Below, piece by piece: positions 22,928 through 36,810 of a stretch of 64,000 nt of DNA. Position 1 is the stretch's first letter. Every line of letters starts with the position of its first letter. The DNA comes from Excoecaria cochinchinensis (lineage: Eukaryota > Streptophyta > Magnoliopsida > Malpighiales > Euphorbiaceae). A model generated the notes under the pieces. It made no database searches. It was not told where the DNA came from and saw only the letters and a program-made list of their open reading frames with translations. The stretch covers positions 16,392,001 through 16,456,000 of the forward strand of contig CANTUQ010000073.1 in NCBI GenBank assembly GCA_947683425.1. The letters are read 5' to 3'. Position numbers and translations under genes: made by a program.

Positions 22928-23698
22928 CCATATAGAGTCGTGCTTCCTTTGAGTCAAAGGCAAATCCGAAACAAAATCCATTGTGACATTGTCCCACTTC
23001 CATTGAGAAATAGGCAAAGGATTGAGCAACCCAAATGGAACTTGGTGCTCAGCCTTTACCTGCTGATAGGTTAGGCTCTTGGAAAAAAAGTCCACAATAT
23101 CTCTCTTCATACCTAGCCACCAGTAGAATTGCTTGAGATCTCGATACATCTTATCACCTCCCGCAATAGCTTTCTCTTCAATTCATTGTCATTAGGCACA
23201 CACGAACGATTTCTATAACTTAGCACCCCATCAGCACTCATCGAAAAGTCGGGCTGATTCCCACTCTTAACCATTTCTACCGCTTGCTACAGCTTAGGGT
23301 CGCTCATCTGAGCATCAATAATCAATTGCTTCAGACTAGGCCTAGCTTTCAGCTAAGCAATCAGAGCTCCATCAGAAGCAAATCTCCACTTACCACGCTG
23401 CAATGCTAGGGCTGAAACCGACTTCCGAATGAAAGCATTTGCGACCACATTCACTTTACCCGGATGGTAGTCCACTGTACAATCATAATCCTAGAACAAC
23501 TCTAACCACCGTTGCTATCTCAAATTCAATTTTTTCTGGGTGAGCAGCTATGTCAAACTCTTATGGCCGGTGAAAATCCTATATGTCTCCCCATACAAAT
23601 AATGATACCATATTTTAATAGCAAAAACCACTGCAGCCAATTCCAAATCGTGCGTCAGATAGTTTCGCTCATAAGGCTTGAACTGCCTAGACGTATAC
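22928..23698 (-). pseudogene. pol: RNase H end and integrase N-terminal part of element B
   Basis: On the minus strand the RNase H resumes after insertion C with TSRQFKPYERNYLTHDLELA (23690 leftward) and AVVFAIKIWYHYLYG. Integrase follows with the zinc-finger end and FYWWLGMKRDI (about 23120), QQVKAEHQ and PLPISQWKWDNVTMDFVSDL with the first catalytic Asp, and stops at DSIWVIV where LTR D is inserted. Stops break the part between 23150 and 23500. Confidence 0.83.
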
Positions 23699-24704
23699 TG
23701 TAACGGCCTAAATATCGGGTTAGTAGTATTCGGTGAATTCTATAGAGTCTGTAATGTGATCCCAGTATAGAGTGATGGCTTGAGTACCTTTAACTATAGT
23801 AGAGTTAAAAAGTTAAGTGTCCTCGTTATATAGTAATCCCGAGATGGGTGACCTCGAGGTAGCTATATAGCTAAAATTGATAGCAGTTATGGAAAAATTT
23901 TTATTTGATAAAATTGATCTGTTGACTATCAGGAGTCTAATGGTAAATTTTGGTGCAAAAATGAGGTCAAATAGGTTCTCGAAAGTTAAGTTGAATTTGC
24001 CTCTAGTTCGGTTCAATTGAACCAAGGTTTGACTGAATTTTGACCTAATTTTTAAAAATAGTAAATGAGGTTAAAATGTTGTAATGTGGGAAGTGCAGAT
24101 GTTTAAAATAATTTTTAGGAATTTTTAACAGTGTTAGATTAGTATTTTACGGCAGAACCGAATAGTGTTGAATCGAACCGGTTTAAGTAACCCGGGCTCC
24201 AAATGGACTCTGATTGAGCTAAAATTTTATGTGAAGGCTATATTTGTTATTTTAATAATGATGGAATTTATTGGGAGTGAAAATAAGTTGAAGAACTCAT
24301 AGTTACCCTAAAACAGTGAAAATAACCCGAAAATCGAAAATTGACCAAAGCCGGTTCAACCACTTTGGTTAGACTTGGTTTGATTCAATTTTACCCATAT
24401 AAATACATCTCTTCACCAGATTTTTCTAGACTTCTCCTTAGGGTTTCCGCCTCTCTCCCCCACACCTTAGGCCGAATTGATATCTCTCATTTCTTCTCCA
24501 TTTTTCTTCAAGCTTCACCTCATTTCTCCACAAATCCTAGCCTTCCAAACATATTTTAGCTCCTTTATAATCTATTGGTGGTGTCAAAAGTTCATTTGAA
24601 GTGGAAGAAGTGAAAGAAAATAAGTGAAAAAGTTTATGTGTTAAATTAAGGTATGTAAAGTTGATATTTTTAAATTGGTTTAAAGGTTCAAATAGGTATT
24701 TTAG
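23699..24704 (+). other. Left arm of C, promoter-like
   Basis: No gene. It holds the word AACCGGTTTAAG, a TATAAATA box near 24400 and then a CT-rich stretch of about 130 bp, as expected around a plant transcription start. Confidence 0.5.
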
Positions 24705-24709
24705 GATGT

Positions 24710-27059
24710 TGTGACGCGCGTTGCTCGCACCCGGCCAAAAGTTGAGGTCCCCATATGCCCGCTTTTAGGGCCCGAGATGGTCGACATCTTTTTGATCTTG
24801 GGTAACATGAGATATTTTGGAATTCCTTACCCAATAGAACATTGGGAAGTTCATCTAATCCCATGAAATCTTTAGGCACCTTTGAGGTATTTTGGAGTCG
24901 CCACCCAATTTACAAGAAATTGAAAAAGGTCATCTAACCTCGGGGATCTTAAACCAAAGAAGGTGTTCAGAACTTCACTCTTATTAATACCTTAAGTTAA
25001 GTTATAAATGAGTTTTTTAGCAACTAAAATTCCATCTCTCATCTCACGCGATCATCCAATAAAATTTAAGCACATTTCAAGCATTTTTAGAAAGTAGTAA
25101 AGAAAGCAATAAAGAAAATGATAAATAAATTACAAGTGAAAAATGGGACAGAACCATCCCCTATAATAAAAAAAATATAAATAAATGAATGAATGAATAA
25201 AATTGCCCCAAAATTAATTACAAGGGCCCAAAATAAATAAGACACAAAAAATAATAAAATAAAATACGTAATACACAAATTGGGACATTTATTAGATTTT
25301 AGGAACATTAGTTCCCTTGTGTTAACTTAAAAAATCTGAGAGTTATTTTGGGCGATAAAAATAATAGGAATAATTGGATCCCATTTTATGAGAATTAACT
25401 CCCTTTTAAAAATGAAAGTTTATTGGCTAAAATCAGGACATTGGTCCTATTTTATTAATAAAAATCCTAATTTTTATTATTATTAAAAAACATGAGTTTC
25501 TCTAAAATAAAAGCATCTAAATACTATTTTGCATAAAACATACAAAATAATAAAATAAGGGAAATATAGAAATTAAAATGCACATAAAACTTTGAAAGCT
25601 CCTAATCTCTTGATTCTCCAGCTTGCTCAAGAACATTATTCAAAGTGAAATAAATAAGTTTGGTGGACAACAAAAAACAAGAATAAAAAAAACAACGTTA
25701 GCAAATTAAATTAAATGTATAGAATATGATATAATAGAAATAAGAAATTAAATGAAGCAAATACAATAAATGATTCTAATTGAGAAAAATATTTATGATT
25801 ACTATAGAAAAATAATGTTTGATAAAAAAAACACTAGAAATTAACAAAGTGGATTAATGACTAAAAATATAATGAAATGAAAAATAAAATTAATGCTAGA
25901 TATTTTATAGATTTAACTTACATTCCATGCATCATGTCAGTAAATCGATTAGATTAATCTAAGTTGATGTTGGTTATAACAAACGACAACAAATAAACTA
26001 ATAGTAGCTTATAGCAATTACAATGGAGAAAATAAATGAATGACACAAAGCAAGGAGAAAGAGAAAGGATTGGCTCTAACCCGTAAATTTACCCTCATGG
26101 TTTGATTTTGGCTGCAAAAGAAGAACGAATTGATTTTCTCGTTGATTGCTTGAAAAAAAGAATAAAGAAAGCTTGGATCAAAGCTTTCTCTCACTAAAAA
26201 CTAAAGTTCAAAACTCTTAGTTTTAAAGAAATCAGATAATAAGAATTGAATCTTAAGTACAAAGAATTAATTTATTTGACTTAAGAACAATTTTAGAATT
26301 TTCGAAAAACATTCTTAGCTTTCAAAAATCTTCTCTTTCAGAATTTTTTGTTTGCCATTCTAATCCTCCTCTGTGGTGTTCTAACTTTTTCTTTTTTATA
26401 TGATCTTCCTCCAAAAAATTAGGTTTTAGGAGTTTTTTTTTAATCCAATTAAAAATCCCTAATTATCCTTTAAAAATTAAGTTTTATCCTTTTGAAAATT
26501 GAAAAAAAAAGGATTTGAGTTTAATTCAAATTTTAACTCAAAACCACAAAAATCTAGGAAAAAATGAAGTCCCAGCGAGGTAGGAGACGCACGAGGTACG
26601 GCCCTCACGCTGGAGGCCATACCTCGCAGGCACCTGGTGTGGCCTCTCGCGAGGAGGCCGCGTGTAGGGAGGTCATGCCTCACATTACGCGAGGTGTAGC
26701 CTTGCACAGGAGGCCGCACGCCGCACGAGGCAAGGCCTGTGCGGGGCGGCTCACGTGCACTGCCAGCAGGCGTCGCGAGGTGCAACCTCGCACTGGAGGC
26801 CGCGCCTCTCATGCACGAGGAGGCCGCACGCTACGCAAGGTGAGGCCTTACGCATGGCGCCTCGCAAGCCTGCATGTAGGCGCCGCGCAGCGGCAGGCCA
26901 CCGAAAACCCCAAAAACCAAAATAATTATAATTTTTTATTTAAAAAGAAGGGTTTCGACAAGAAAATCAGAACTTCTAACTTTTTTTAACCTGTGAACAA
27001 GCATTATTTTCACCACTAGATAACCTTGGTCTGGACTTCCTCAGGGCCAGGTGTCTATA
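24710..27059 (-). mobile_element. Solo Tat LTR in C (2350 bp)
   Basis: Perfect target duplication GATGT at 24705-24709 and 27060-27064. In minus orientation it starts TATAGACACC (TG mutated to TA) and ends CGCGCGTCACA. It contains family segments (CCCAATAGAACATTGGG near 24830, the AGGACATTGGTCC-type words near 25440) and a distinctive dyad block at 26570-26900. It is the remnant of LTR-LTR recombination. Confidence 0.9.
26570..26900. repeat. GCGAGG-type dyad block in solo Tat LTR
   Basis: A GC-rich island in an AT-rich LTR. The words GCGAGG and CCTCGC alternate, e.g. GGCCTC TCGCGAG GAGGCC near 26640, giving nested inverted repeats. The two overlapping ORFs here are translations of this block, not genes. 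Confidence 0.75.
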
Positions 27060-27064
27060 GATGT

Positions 27065-30000
27065 CTAGAGCATGTTTATGTAATTATATAGCATAAAGGA
27101 AGCAACTTTATGGTGATTTCTTTGATGATTGTATTCGGCCACTTAAGGAAAATAAAGGAGATGATGGTGTTTCAAGAAGCTAAGACAAGGAAAGGTTGCT
27201 TAAGAGGTCTAGAACAAGAAAATGAGGTTAGTAGATACAATATCCTCCTTTTTCCACGTTAAAAATATCATTTTTAGTTATGTTTAAACAAAAAGTATGT
27301 GAAATTTGCATGTTTAATTGAATCAAACCATATAGTCATATTTAGGAAGGTTAAAAATGAGATTTTGAATGATTAAATGAAAAGAAATAAAATATATACC
27401 ATGGACACATGTAGGTCGAATGGTATATGTAGGTAAAAATGAGATTTTTATGTATTTTAATGTTATTTAATGGTATAACTAGATAAATTAACATGAAATC
27501 TAGCTAATGGAATGAATTAGAAAAAAGCAAAATTCACATAATGGATGATAAACATGTTGGCTGAATGGTATAAGTATGTAAAAATGTGATTTTGATGTGT
27601 TTTAATGTGAATTAATAGCATGGCTATGTTAATGGACATGAAAATTACCTAAATAAATGATAAAGGTGATGAAAAGAATTTATAGTGAAATATTAACATG
27701 ATGGCCGAATGGTATACATGTATGTATCCACGTGATTTAATGAGATTTATGGCATGTAATGGCAAATGAGTGGAAATTAAATGTATAATGCATGGTTGGG
27801 ATGAAAAAGAATGGAATAGTATGATGAAATTCCATGAAATGTATGTATGACAACATAAAAAAAATGTGAATGTAGAATGATAGATGCCCTATGTAGTAAT
27901 CTAGTGGTCAAGTCTAGTTTAGGATATAGTGGCTAGCCATAGGGACACATGACCGCGGGTGTGAGCATGACATCTCACTTATTGTAGGCTAATGATGGTC
28001 CTACCTTAATGTATTGGAATGTATAAATGTCAAATGGAATGTATTGGAATGTAGGGGTGGTCCTTCGGGGTCCCTCTAACTGTATTATTGTGAACCTTTG
28101 GGGTTCACGTCTCTTTTATCTCGTTCATAGATTTTTGCCAGTATTAAATAGGGGGTAAAATGGTAAAAATAAGCTTAAAATGGTTAATTTATAATTAAAA
28201 TAATATTTATGTGAAAAATGGACTTAAATGGAATAAATAAATAGTTTTGAGGGAATAATGGTAATTTTGGCCTTAAATAAGTTAATAAAGGCAAAAATGT
28301 AATTAAATGAATATTTATGTAAATTAGTTACTTTTTAGGGACTAAAATGTAATTTGGCATGAAAATGATATTTCAAGGATCTAATGGTAATTTGTATGAT
28401 AAATAAGAAGTTAAATAAGTTAATAAGTCAAATTTGTGGCATAATTGTAATTAAGGTAAACAAGAAAGGTAAAATCATAATTTGAATGAAATTGAAGGAC
28501 CTTAATGTAAATAGATTAGAACTCTAATTGGATTAGAACTCTAAATGGATTAGAAGTCTAATTGGATTAGAACTCTAAAGGGATTAGAACTCTACTTGGA
28601 TTAGAATTCAAAGTCAATTAGAATTTCAATTTGATAATCAATTGAATTATTTATGGAAATAATGATTAAAGAAAATAATGATAGTAAAATGCAAATATTT
28701 TAGATAATAAAATAATGGTTAAAAAGGTAAGTAAGATGAAGTGATGGCATTTTTGTAATTTTGGAAAAAGTTTGAGAACTAAATTATAATTTTGCCATAT
28801 TAAAGGACCTAAATGTAAATGTGGCATTGTTGAAGGACCTAGATGTAAAAATAACATGGTTGGAGGACTTAAATGTAAATATGACATAATATAAGGACCT
28901 AATTGTAATTATACTGCAGTTAAGGGACCTAAATGCAAATATAAAATTTTATGTGTATTAATTACATATATGTCCTTAAATGAGTGATTTAATTGATAAT
29001 AAGAATATTATTACCTATAAATAACTGAATGAAATAATTAATTATCTAAGGGTAAAATTGTAATTTTAGTAATATTTTAAGGGCATAAGTGTAATATAGT
29101 AAAATAATAATTTTAAGGACTAAGTGGTAAATTGCATGTTAGATAATAAAATAAGTATGATAATAAGTTAATTAATTGCATTATTGTAAATAAGTGAAAA
29201 GTGAAGGGTAAAACTGTAAATTGGTGAAAGTCTAGAAACTTAAATGTAATTTGTCAATAGAGAGGTAAAATAAGAGATTTAAAAGATAATTGATAGGTAA
29301 TTTGAATGTAATTGTATAATTAATTGACAATAGAGAAAATAATGATATTATGTTAATATTACAGAAGCATTATAGTTAATGTTAAAATCATGGAAATGGC
29401 AATAGAATTAAATGTAAGAAAAATATATGAGTAATATTAGTATTAATTAATGAATGAAAAACGTCTTTGGACTACTAAAGGATTATTATTACTGATTAGG
29501 GATAACCGATATGTAGATTCAAATCCGTCAAATGTAATTGAAGATAAGATAAAATAAATAGGATAAATAATAATATGCTAGGTAAATTTAATTGAATACT
29601 ATGAATTTCATAATTAAGTCACAATGGATTAAGAGTGTGTAATAGAATATGTAAATGACATCGTTATAGAACTGATATAAGTATTAAATTGGGCTAATTA
29701 TCTAAAGTATAAAATATGATAATTGATATTTTCATAATATTGTACATGAAAAATTAAGTAATGGGGTCACCTAAAAATGTTAGTAACGGAACTAAAAACA
29801 TGAAAAAGAGTAGAACTGTCAATAAGTGTTAAAGGTTAATAGTGAAATGATAATTACTGAAATAATGATAAATAAACAATATGAGTAATTCAGGTGTTAG
29901 TATACTAATAGTACTGTTAGTCCCGGTAATAAGTAAATTAAATGTAAAATATTATCGATAGATATTTAATGAAATAATGTTAATAGAAAGTGTATAAAGT

Positions 30001-30676
30001 TAAGAGAATAATGATGTTATGCCTACAAATAAGTTAGTGGATTAAGTGATAGCATTGACAATTCAAGTATATAATATAAAATATAACTGAGTAAAATTAA
30101 ATAGGAAAATAGAGTAAACATATTATGGTTATAGTTTTAAAAATGATATTGTAAAAGAAATGATTGATTGAAAGATAATAAAATGTATATAAAACGTAAA
30201 AAGATTAATGTAACTGAAAGAGTAAAAGAAATATTGAGAATATAAAGGAAATAATAATGATTAATCAGTCTATTAATAATAGTAATGATAAATGTTCAAT
30301 AGACATGTTAGTAACTGATACTGTGCCCAAGTGTAGACTATAACTGATGTAAATAAGTTATAAGCAAATAATGAAAAAAAAAATGAATACGTTAATAAGA
30401 TAATTGCAAATATTGTTAATATAACTGGTCACTGAATTAATAGACTAAACATAATGGTATTAATGTTAAAGTTAATAGTAAAGATAATAAAGATCTGATA
30501 ACAGTATTAGTAATGTTAAAGGATAGTTATTAAAATAATGAGAAAGGTATACGATAAGGGATCAAAGCAAAAGATTGGCTACGACATTAAAAGTAAGGCA
30601 TAATTTACTTAAAAGTCTTAAGAATTAATGTTCATATAATGGGAAGAAAGATATATGCTTGTGTGTGCATGCATGT
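27065..30676 (+). other. AT-rich body of C, degenerate tandem repeats
   Basis: There is no open frame of note in 3.6 kb. Three repeat zones are visible: a CGAATGGTAT...GTAAAAATG unit three times in 27410-27720; a 19-bp word ATTAGAACTCTAATTGG about six times in 28515-28610; and a 40-50-bp unit around GGACCTAAATGTAAAT in 28370-28940. Such words are common in long plant gypsy LTRs. Confidence 0.6.
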
Positions 30677-31648
30677 TGTAGACACCGGGTCCCGAGGCAA
30701 CCTAAATCAGTATTACCCAATGATGAAATTAAGTGTGCTGATTTATAGGCAAAAATGAAAGTTAAAAATGATGATTTCCTTGTCAAATTGATTTATTAGA
30801 AATAAATAAAAATATATTTTAAAAAAATATTTTCAGTGTTTTAAAAATTATTTTGGGACAAAAAGGGGATATTTTGAAATTATTTTATTTTAGGGAAAAT
30901 TTAAAAAAAAATAATAATAATAATTTTCGGGGGTGCCGGGCGCGCAGGCGCGCTCGCCCACGCGACGCATAGCGCGGGCTGCTCGCACTCCTGCGTGGCC
31001 GACGCCCGTCAGGCACGCCGATGGGCATCGGTCGCCCCTGTCCGCCCCTCCGACGGCCGATCTGCTGTTTTTTCGTTTTTTGGCCTAAAATTGATTTTTT
31101 CTTCATTTTTTTGTGTAATTTAATGCAAAAACCTTATATTTTCCAAACGCTTCAAATTCATGAGTTTTTTGTGATTATTGCAATTAAATTTATTTAATTC
31201 AATTTAATAAAAATTTGATTTTGTTTGGTTGTTTTTAGGTATAAAAAGGGGGTTTTAGTAAGGATTTTGGGAGGATTTTTCTTAAGAAAAATATTGTTTT
31301 CTCTCTTTTTCATCTTCTTCTTCTTCTTCATATTTTCTTCTTCTTCAAGAAAAATTCTCCAAGTGTTCTAATTTGAATTTTTTTTAATTTAATTCTTAAG
31401 ACAAATAAATCAATTATTTGTTTTTGTGAATTTTTTTACTTCTTATTTTTCATAATTTTTTCTTAAAATAAATAAATAAATTATTTGTTCTTGGGATAAA
31501 ATTTCATTATATATTTTATTTTTTCCAAATCAAAGCAAGGAATTTATCATCCAATTTCATTCATCACATCCAATTTTGAGGGTAAGCATTCTTGGCTCCA
31601 ATTTTAATTTTTAATTAGTTAACTAACATGTAAATCCTCTTAGATTAC
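30677..31648 (+). repeat. Truncated 5' LTR of A4
   Basis: About 970 bp match the 3' LTR from 34725 to about 35671. The match ends after GTAAATCCTCTTAGAT. The dyad block (about 30925-31065) includes CCGATGGGCATCGG. Confidence 0.88.
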
Positions 31649-31800
31649 TGCGCTTACCATCAGCACACAGGGCATCTAACAGATTACTGCAGAACTCTAA
31701 GGAATAAAGTTCAAGACCTTATTGATTCCAAGGAGATCACTGACCTTGAGAAAAGAGATAAGAAGAAGAGGGCAGGATATAATGCAGTTCCTCCACCGTG
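31649..31800 (+). pseudogene. gag: Gag C-terminal fragment of A4
   Basis: Encodes CAYHQHTGHLTDYC (a CX2HX4HX4C knuckle), QDLIDSKEI and AGYNAVPPP, aligned with 56690-56830 of A6. It has no start and is fused to LTR sequence upstream. Confidence 0.85.
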
Positions 31801-31879
31801 AATGTGATCGGAGGAGAAGATGATGTTTTTAGTTGCTTTTTATTCCAAGAACACTTTTCTATGACAGTATTTGCAGTAT

Positions 31880-32160
31880 TGCTTATTTCAATAAAATGAA
31901 AAATCTTGTGTATTTATATAGTGTCTCTAATGATTTCATTTCTCATGATCACGATGCATTTATTTTTTGATATTAATTCAATTAATATGATTACACTTAA
32001 TCTCAAAACTTTGGAAAACCCAAAGAAAATCTTGACAGCATCTGATATAACTCCTGAAGAGAGAAAAATTCTGAGAGCTAAAATAAAAAAAAAAAAACTA
32101 GTTGCAATTAGGGGATTGGATGAAAACTCACTAAGAGCACTAGAACCTTTCTGATTACCC
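31880..32160 (+). pseudogene. Protease-RT linker fragment of A4
   Basis: The piece around VSLMISFLMI to TPEERKI aligns with 58436-58590 of A6 (DVSDDFISHDH; ETLENPKEI; TPEERI). After an A10 run at about 32087 the similarity ends and the frame closes at 32154. Confidence 0.75.
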
Positions 32161-34080
32161 GTCAAAGCGATCCCTGGATAAGACGGAACCTAGAAAATGA
32201 TTTAGGCAGCCCTTCTTTGTATAGCTCTCTAAATGACTATTTTCTACCTTTATTTCACAATCGCTTGCTAGCCCGTTGAGCCTTTATAGAGGTATGCTAA
32301 ATGCGTGCCAATTTTGTTGTTACACATGTTAAAACTATCCCCTCGCCTAAAATAATTTTTGCCTCCCCTTAGAAGAATGGTCGTTCTAATAAGGATGGAT
32401 GTACATCATTGACAATTCTACATCATTGACAATTCTTTGGGTTATCAAAAATTGCCCTGATATGATTGAGTTTACACTTTGGGAAGAGGGTTTACTCATG
32501 TGTCAAAGACATGAGCTCGCAAGAAAAGAAAAAAAAAAGGAAAAAGATGAAAAAGATAGATGAAAAAGCAAAAAAAAAAAAAGAAAGAAAATGTAGAGCT
32601 CAAGATAGTAACCTCTTGATGAGTTTTAGTGGCAATCGCTTTAACTTGATTGTTATGTTGAGCTTGATAAGCTAAAAATATTATCAAATCCTAATCATAT
32701 CGCAAATTGAGTTATACCTTTATAGTACGCCATTGAGTTGAGCGGCCATTTCTTCTGTAGCAACCTGATCCTCCTTTGATAGCCATCTATCTAAGCCTAA
32801 CGTTACAACCGAAGTAAGACCTTTTGATTCTTAGTTCAATCTTATCCAATTAGCGGAGATAACCTTCTAATAAGGTTCGGTACGTAAGAAGAGGCATATA
32901 GTGTTTCTTGAGCTTCAAGCGGGGAGCCACAAGTGCATTTATGCATTTGAGTTGAGTCTCATCCTCAACGTTGCATCTAGAATTTGCTTCAAAAAAAAGA
33001 TTTTTTAAAGAGCAGAGAGAAAATATTCAATCATAAAACCCGAGAGGGTTGATTGATAACAGGGATTTGATGATTTCAAGATTTATCCCGAGATTAGATG
33101 AGGTCTTATATTCTTTGAGATTAATGTCAAACAATGATCATGATTAATGAAATTGAATTGAAACATATGCATTTATGCAATATTGGTGTGATCAGAGCAG
33201 TTCACTTTGTGTGATCAAGATCATCTACTGTCTACCCTCTGCTACTCTCACCATTCAAGCGCTTCAGCTGACTCATCCTACTATCAACTGTGAAATCAAT
33301 TCTACAGCACCTTCATTATAAGAATCAAGCTCATACCGCTTTGACATGGGTATAAGCACATACCGATCACGCCTAAAAGATTTTTGGCAACAGCTTTAAC
33401 CTCTCTGCAAAAAAAAATAAAAAAAAAACCATTAGAGTGAAAACCGTAATTGGCGCTTTAAGCAAAAGTTAGGCAAAGGGATAGGGTGAAAACCTCGAAA
33501 CAGGCAGTTTGTCCTTCAAAAAATGTGCCGCTGGATTGGGTTGGGTCCACTCTAGGCAAAAATAAGGCACAGGGTCATGTGAAAATCCAAAAAGGATGCA
33601 TTTTCCGCTAAGAAAAGCTAGTGTGAAAATCCACAAGGGACGCACTACCTTCAAACAAAATGACTACAGGTATCAGGCGAGAACCTAACAATTCCAAACA
33701 CATGAAATTCAAAAGTAGCTTCAAAAGGCATTGATCATATCTCAAATTGTAGCTAGATCGACTATCATCTCTAAGTCCACTTAGATGAATTCGTATCCTG
33801 CATTTCTGCATAACTCATGAATTTCACGTGCATGTTCACTATTTTTCCTGCATATTAGTTTCCCTATTTTGCAGAAAGAGAGATTTGATGCGGATACCGG
33901 CAAAAGGCGAGTGACGACATCAGTTTAAGCATCAATCCAAGCATCAACCAAAGACCTCTCAGGGGGCAACCAACCAAAATGACATCAATCCAAACATCAG
34001 TTCAAATGCCAGTTCAAACATCAATCCAATAATCAATCAAAGGGCTCACAAACAGCACCGCTTCACAAAATCAGAAGGGT
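32161..34080 (+). other. 3' non-coding internal region of A4
   Basis: Matches 61900-62500 of A6 in pieces: CGAGAGGGTTGATTGATAAC, TGGATTGGGTTGGGTCCA, GTGAAAATCCACAAGGGACG. No coding capacity was found. A pyrimidine-rich stretch ending TTTTGCAG at about 33870 has a counterpart at about 62760 of A6. Confidence 0.65.
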
Positions 34081-34082
34081 AG

Positions 34083-34585
34083 CACGATGGCGGCACTACC
34101 ATTTTACGGAAGGTTAGCACGACCACGGCACTACCACTTCAGAAGGGTTAGCACGATGGCGACACTACCACTCCCCGAAGGGTTAGCACCATCACGGTAC
34201 TACCACTTCAGAAGGGTTAGCACGATCACGACACTACCACTCCGTGGAGGGTTAGCACGATCACGGTACTACCACTTCATCAACTCAGAAGGGTTAGCAC
34301 GATGGCAGCACTACCATTTTACGGAAGGTTAGCACGACCACGGCACTACCACTTCAGAAGGGTTAGCACGATGGCGGCACTACCACTCCCCGGAGGGTTA
34401 GCACGATCACGTCACTACCACTTCACCAACTCAGAAGGGTTAGCACGATGGCGGCACTACCATTCTACGGAAGGTTAGCACGACCACGGCACTACCGCTT
34501 CACAAAATCAGAAGGGTTAGCACGATGACGGCTCTACCACTCCACAGAGGGTTTGCACGATCACGGCACTACCGCTTCAACACGC
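34083..34585 (+). repeat. 35-bp minisatellite of A4
   Basis: About 14 units of GGTTAGCACGATGGCGGC / ACTACCACTTCAGAAG-type sequence, with alternating GATGGCG and GACCACG or GATCACG variants. It is related to the repeats at 50066 and 62846. Confidence 0.88.
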
Positions 34586-34710
34586 CAACAGCATGGCGAC
34601 AATCACTCCAACAACATCGCCCGTTCCAGAAAGACGGCCACCTCAGGTACACGCTTCTTTCCCTTTTCTGAGTTTAGGCTCACCTAGACACTAGTGCACT
34701 AGTTTCCCCG

Positions 34711-34724
34711 AAATTGGGGGCAAC
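34711..34724 (+). promoter_or_regulatory. Polypurine tract region of A4
   Basis: AAATTGGGGGCAAC directly before the 3' LTR start. Confidence 0.85.
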
Positions 34725-35920
34725 TGTAGACACCGGGTCCCGAGGCAGCCTATATCAGGATTACCCAATGATGAAATTAAGTGTGCCGATTTATAGGCAA
34801 AAATGAAAGTTGAAAATGATGATTTCCTTGTCAAATTGATTTATTAGAAATAAATAAAAATGTATTTTAAAACAAATATTTTAAGTGTTTTAAAAATTAT
34901 TTTGGGACAAAAAGGGGATACTTTGAAATTATTTTGTTTTAGGGAAAATTTAAAAAAAAAATAATAATTTTCGCCGGTGCCGGGCGCGCTCGCCCGCGCG
35001 ACTCGCAGCAAGAGCGCAGCGCACGCGTGCCTACTGCACGGCCGACGGCGTCGGTTGCCCCTGTGCGCCCCTCCGACGGCCGATCTGCTGTTTTTCTGTT
35101 TTTTGGCCTAAAAATTGATTTTTTCTTCATTTTTTTGTGTAATTTAATGCAAAAACGTTTTATTTTCCAAACCCTTCAAATTCATGAGTTTTTTGTGATT
35201 ATTGCAATTAAATTTATTTAATTCAATTTAATAAAAATCTGATTTTGTTTGGTTTTTTTTTAATGTATAAAAAGGGGTTTTTAGTAAGGATTTTAGGGGG
35301 ATTTTTCTTAAGAAAAATATTGTTTTCTCTCTTCTTCATCTTCTTCTTCTTCTTATTTTTTTCTTCTTCAAGAAAAATTCTCCAAGTGTTCTAATTTGAA
35401 TTTTTTTTTTAATTTAATTCTTAAGACAAATAAATCAATTATTTGTTTTTGTGAATTTTTTTACTTCTTATTTTTCATAATTTTTCCTTAAGACAAATAA
35501 ATCAATTATTTGTTCTTGGGATAAAATTTCATTATATATTTTATTTTTTCCAAATCAAAGCAAAGAATTTATCATCCAATTTCATTCATCACATCCAATT
35601 TTAAGGGTAAGCAATTTTGAATCCAATTTTAATTTTTAATTAGTTAACTAACATGTAAATCCTCTTAGATCTATTTTCTTAGTTCTTATTTAACTGTCCA
35701 TATTATTTTTGTGTTCTTATTCTTATTTCATATTAATATAATTGTTGTTATTTTTATTCTTGTGTTCTTATTTAATTATTCATATTAGTATTATTATCAT
35801 TATATTGTTCATATTATGATTCTTATTCTTATTTTTTTTATTTAATTGTTTATACTATTATTTCTTATTTCTTATTTGATTGTTCATGTTCATATTATTG
35901 TCATTATTTTTGTTCATATA

Positions 35921-35972
<52 letters not shown>

Positions 35973-36810
35973 TACTTGCATATTTAATTTAATGCCAAGT
36001 GGGAGTCCATGGAAGTTTCATGCACATTAATTAAAAAGTCGCATAAAGTTTTATATTAATAAATTGGGATTTTTTGTAACAAAAAGGGACCAATGTCCTA
36101 GTTTTTTCATCCAAATAAATTGTCACTTCAAAATTATTTTCTTTAAATTATGCATGCGAGGACTAATGTCCTCACTCTTGATAAATAACTCGTTTTATGC
36201 ATGATTTATATTTTTATTTACAATGGGGGTTGTATTCCGCCCCTAGTTTTGTTGTAATTTATTTTTATGTACTTTATTTTAATTATACTTTATTTACCGC
36301 TTTCTTTATGTGACCAACTTGCGCTCTAATTATTGCATCTAAACATATGAGAAAAGGGATGAAAACTTAAATTCAAAACTCAATTTTAACTTAATCAAGG
36401 TATGAATAAATGAGAAGTCCCAAACCATCTCTGGTCTGTGGGCGCAACGAGGCGAAGGACCATTTCAATGTTCCATTGGAATGGGATCTCCAAGACACCT
36501 CTTGTGTCCCACCAAAAGACTCAATTTACAATCCTAGGCTCCATAGGGTTAGAGCGTCATTCCAATGTTTTATTGGGGTGAATGCCTCCAAGATCCCTTT
36601 GGCTTACCCAAAATGGATATTATGCGCCGTCTTAGGCTCACTGAGGCGAGACGAACTTTCCCAATGTTTTATTAGGTGGCGACTCCAAGAAACCTCCTTG
36701 TTGCCCAAAATAGATGCACTTGTAAATACCTTACAAGTTTTCATGAATCTCTCTCAAAAGCCCTAAGAGCGGGACTTCGGGGCGTCCCACGAGGTTCGGC
36801 GTGCATCACA
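34725..36810 (+). repeat. 3' LTR of A4 (2086 bp)
   Basis: Starts TGTAGACACCGGGTCCCGAGG, ends GGTTCGGCGTGCATCACA. The dyad block at 34975-35090 includes CCGACGGCGTCGG. An (ATT)n microsatellite lies at 35923-35970, and the family segment with CCAATGTTTTATT near 36660. Confidence 0.9.

Larger units (their letters stand above)
30677..36810 (+). mobile_element. Deleted Tat element A4 with intact target duplication
   Basis: Bounded by TGTAGACACC (30677) and GTGCATCACA (36810), with perfect duplication CATGT at 30672-30676 and 36811-36815. Its 5' LTR breaks off near 31648 and is fused directly to the C-terminal part of gag. A short pol-linker piece follows, then non-coding sequence, a minisatellite, the polypurine tract and a complete 3' LTR. 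Protease, RT, RNase H and integrase are missing. Confidence 0.9.

Noticed and set aside
26477..26989. Overlapping ORFs on both strands
   Set aside because: Translations of the GCGAGG/CCTCGC dyad block of a solo LTR.
34087..34332. 81-aa + strand ORF with repeated RLARxRHYHF units
   Set aside because: Translation of the A4 minisatellite.
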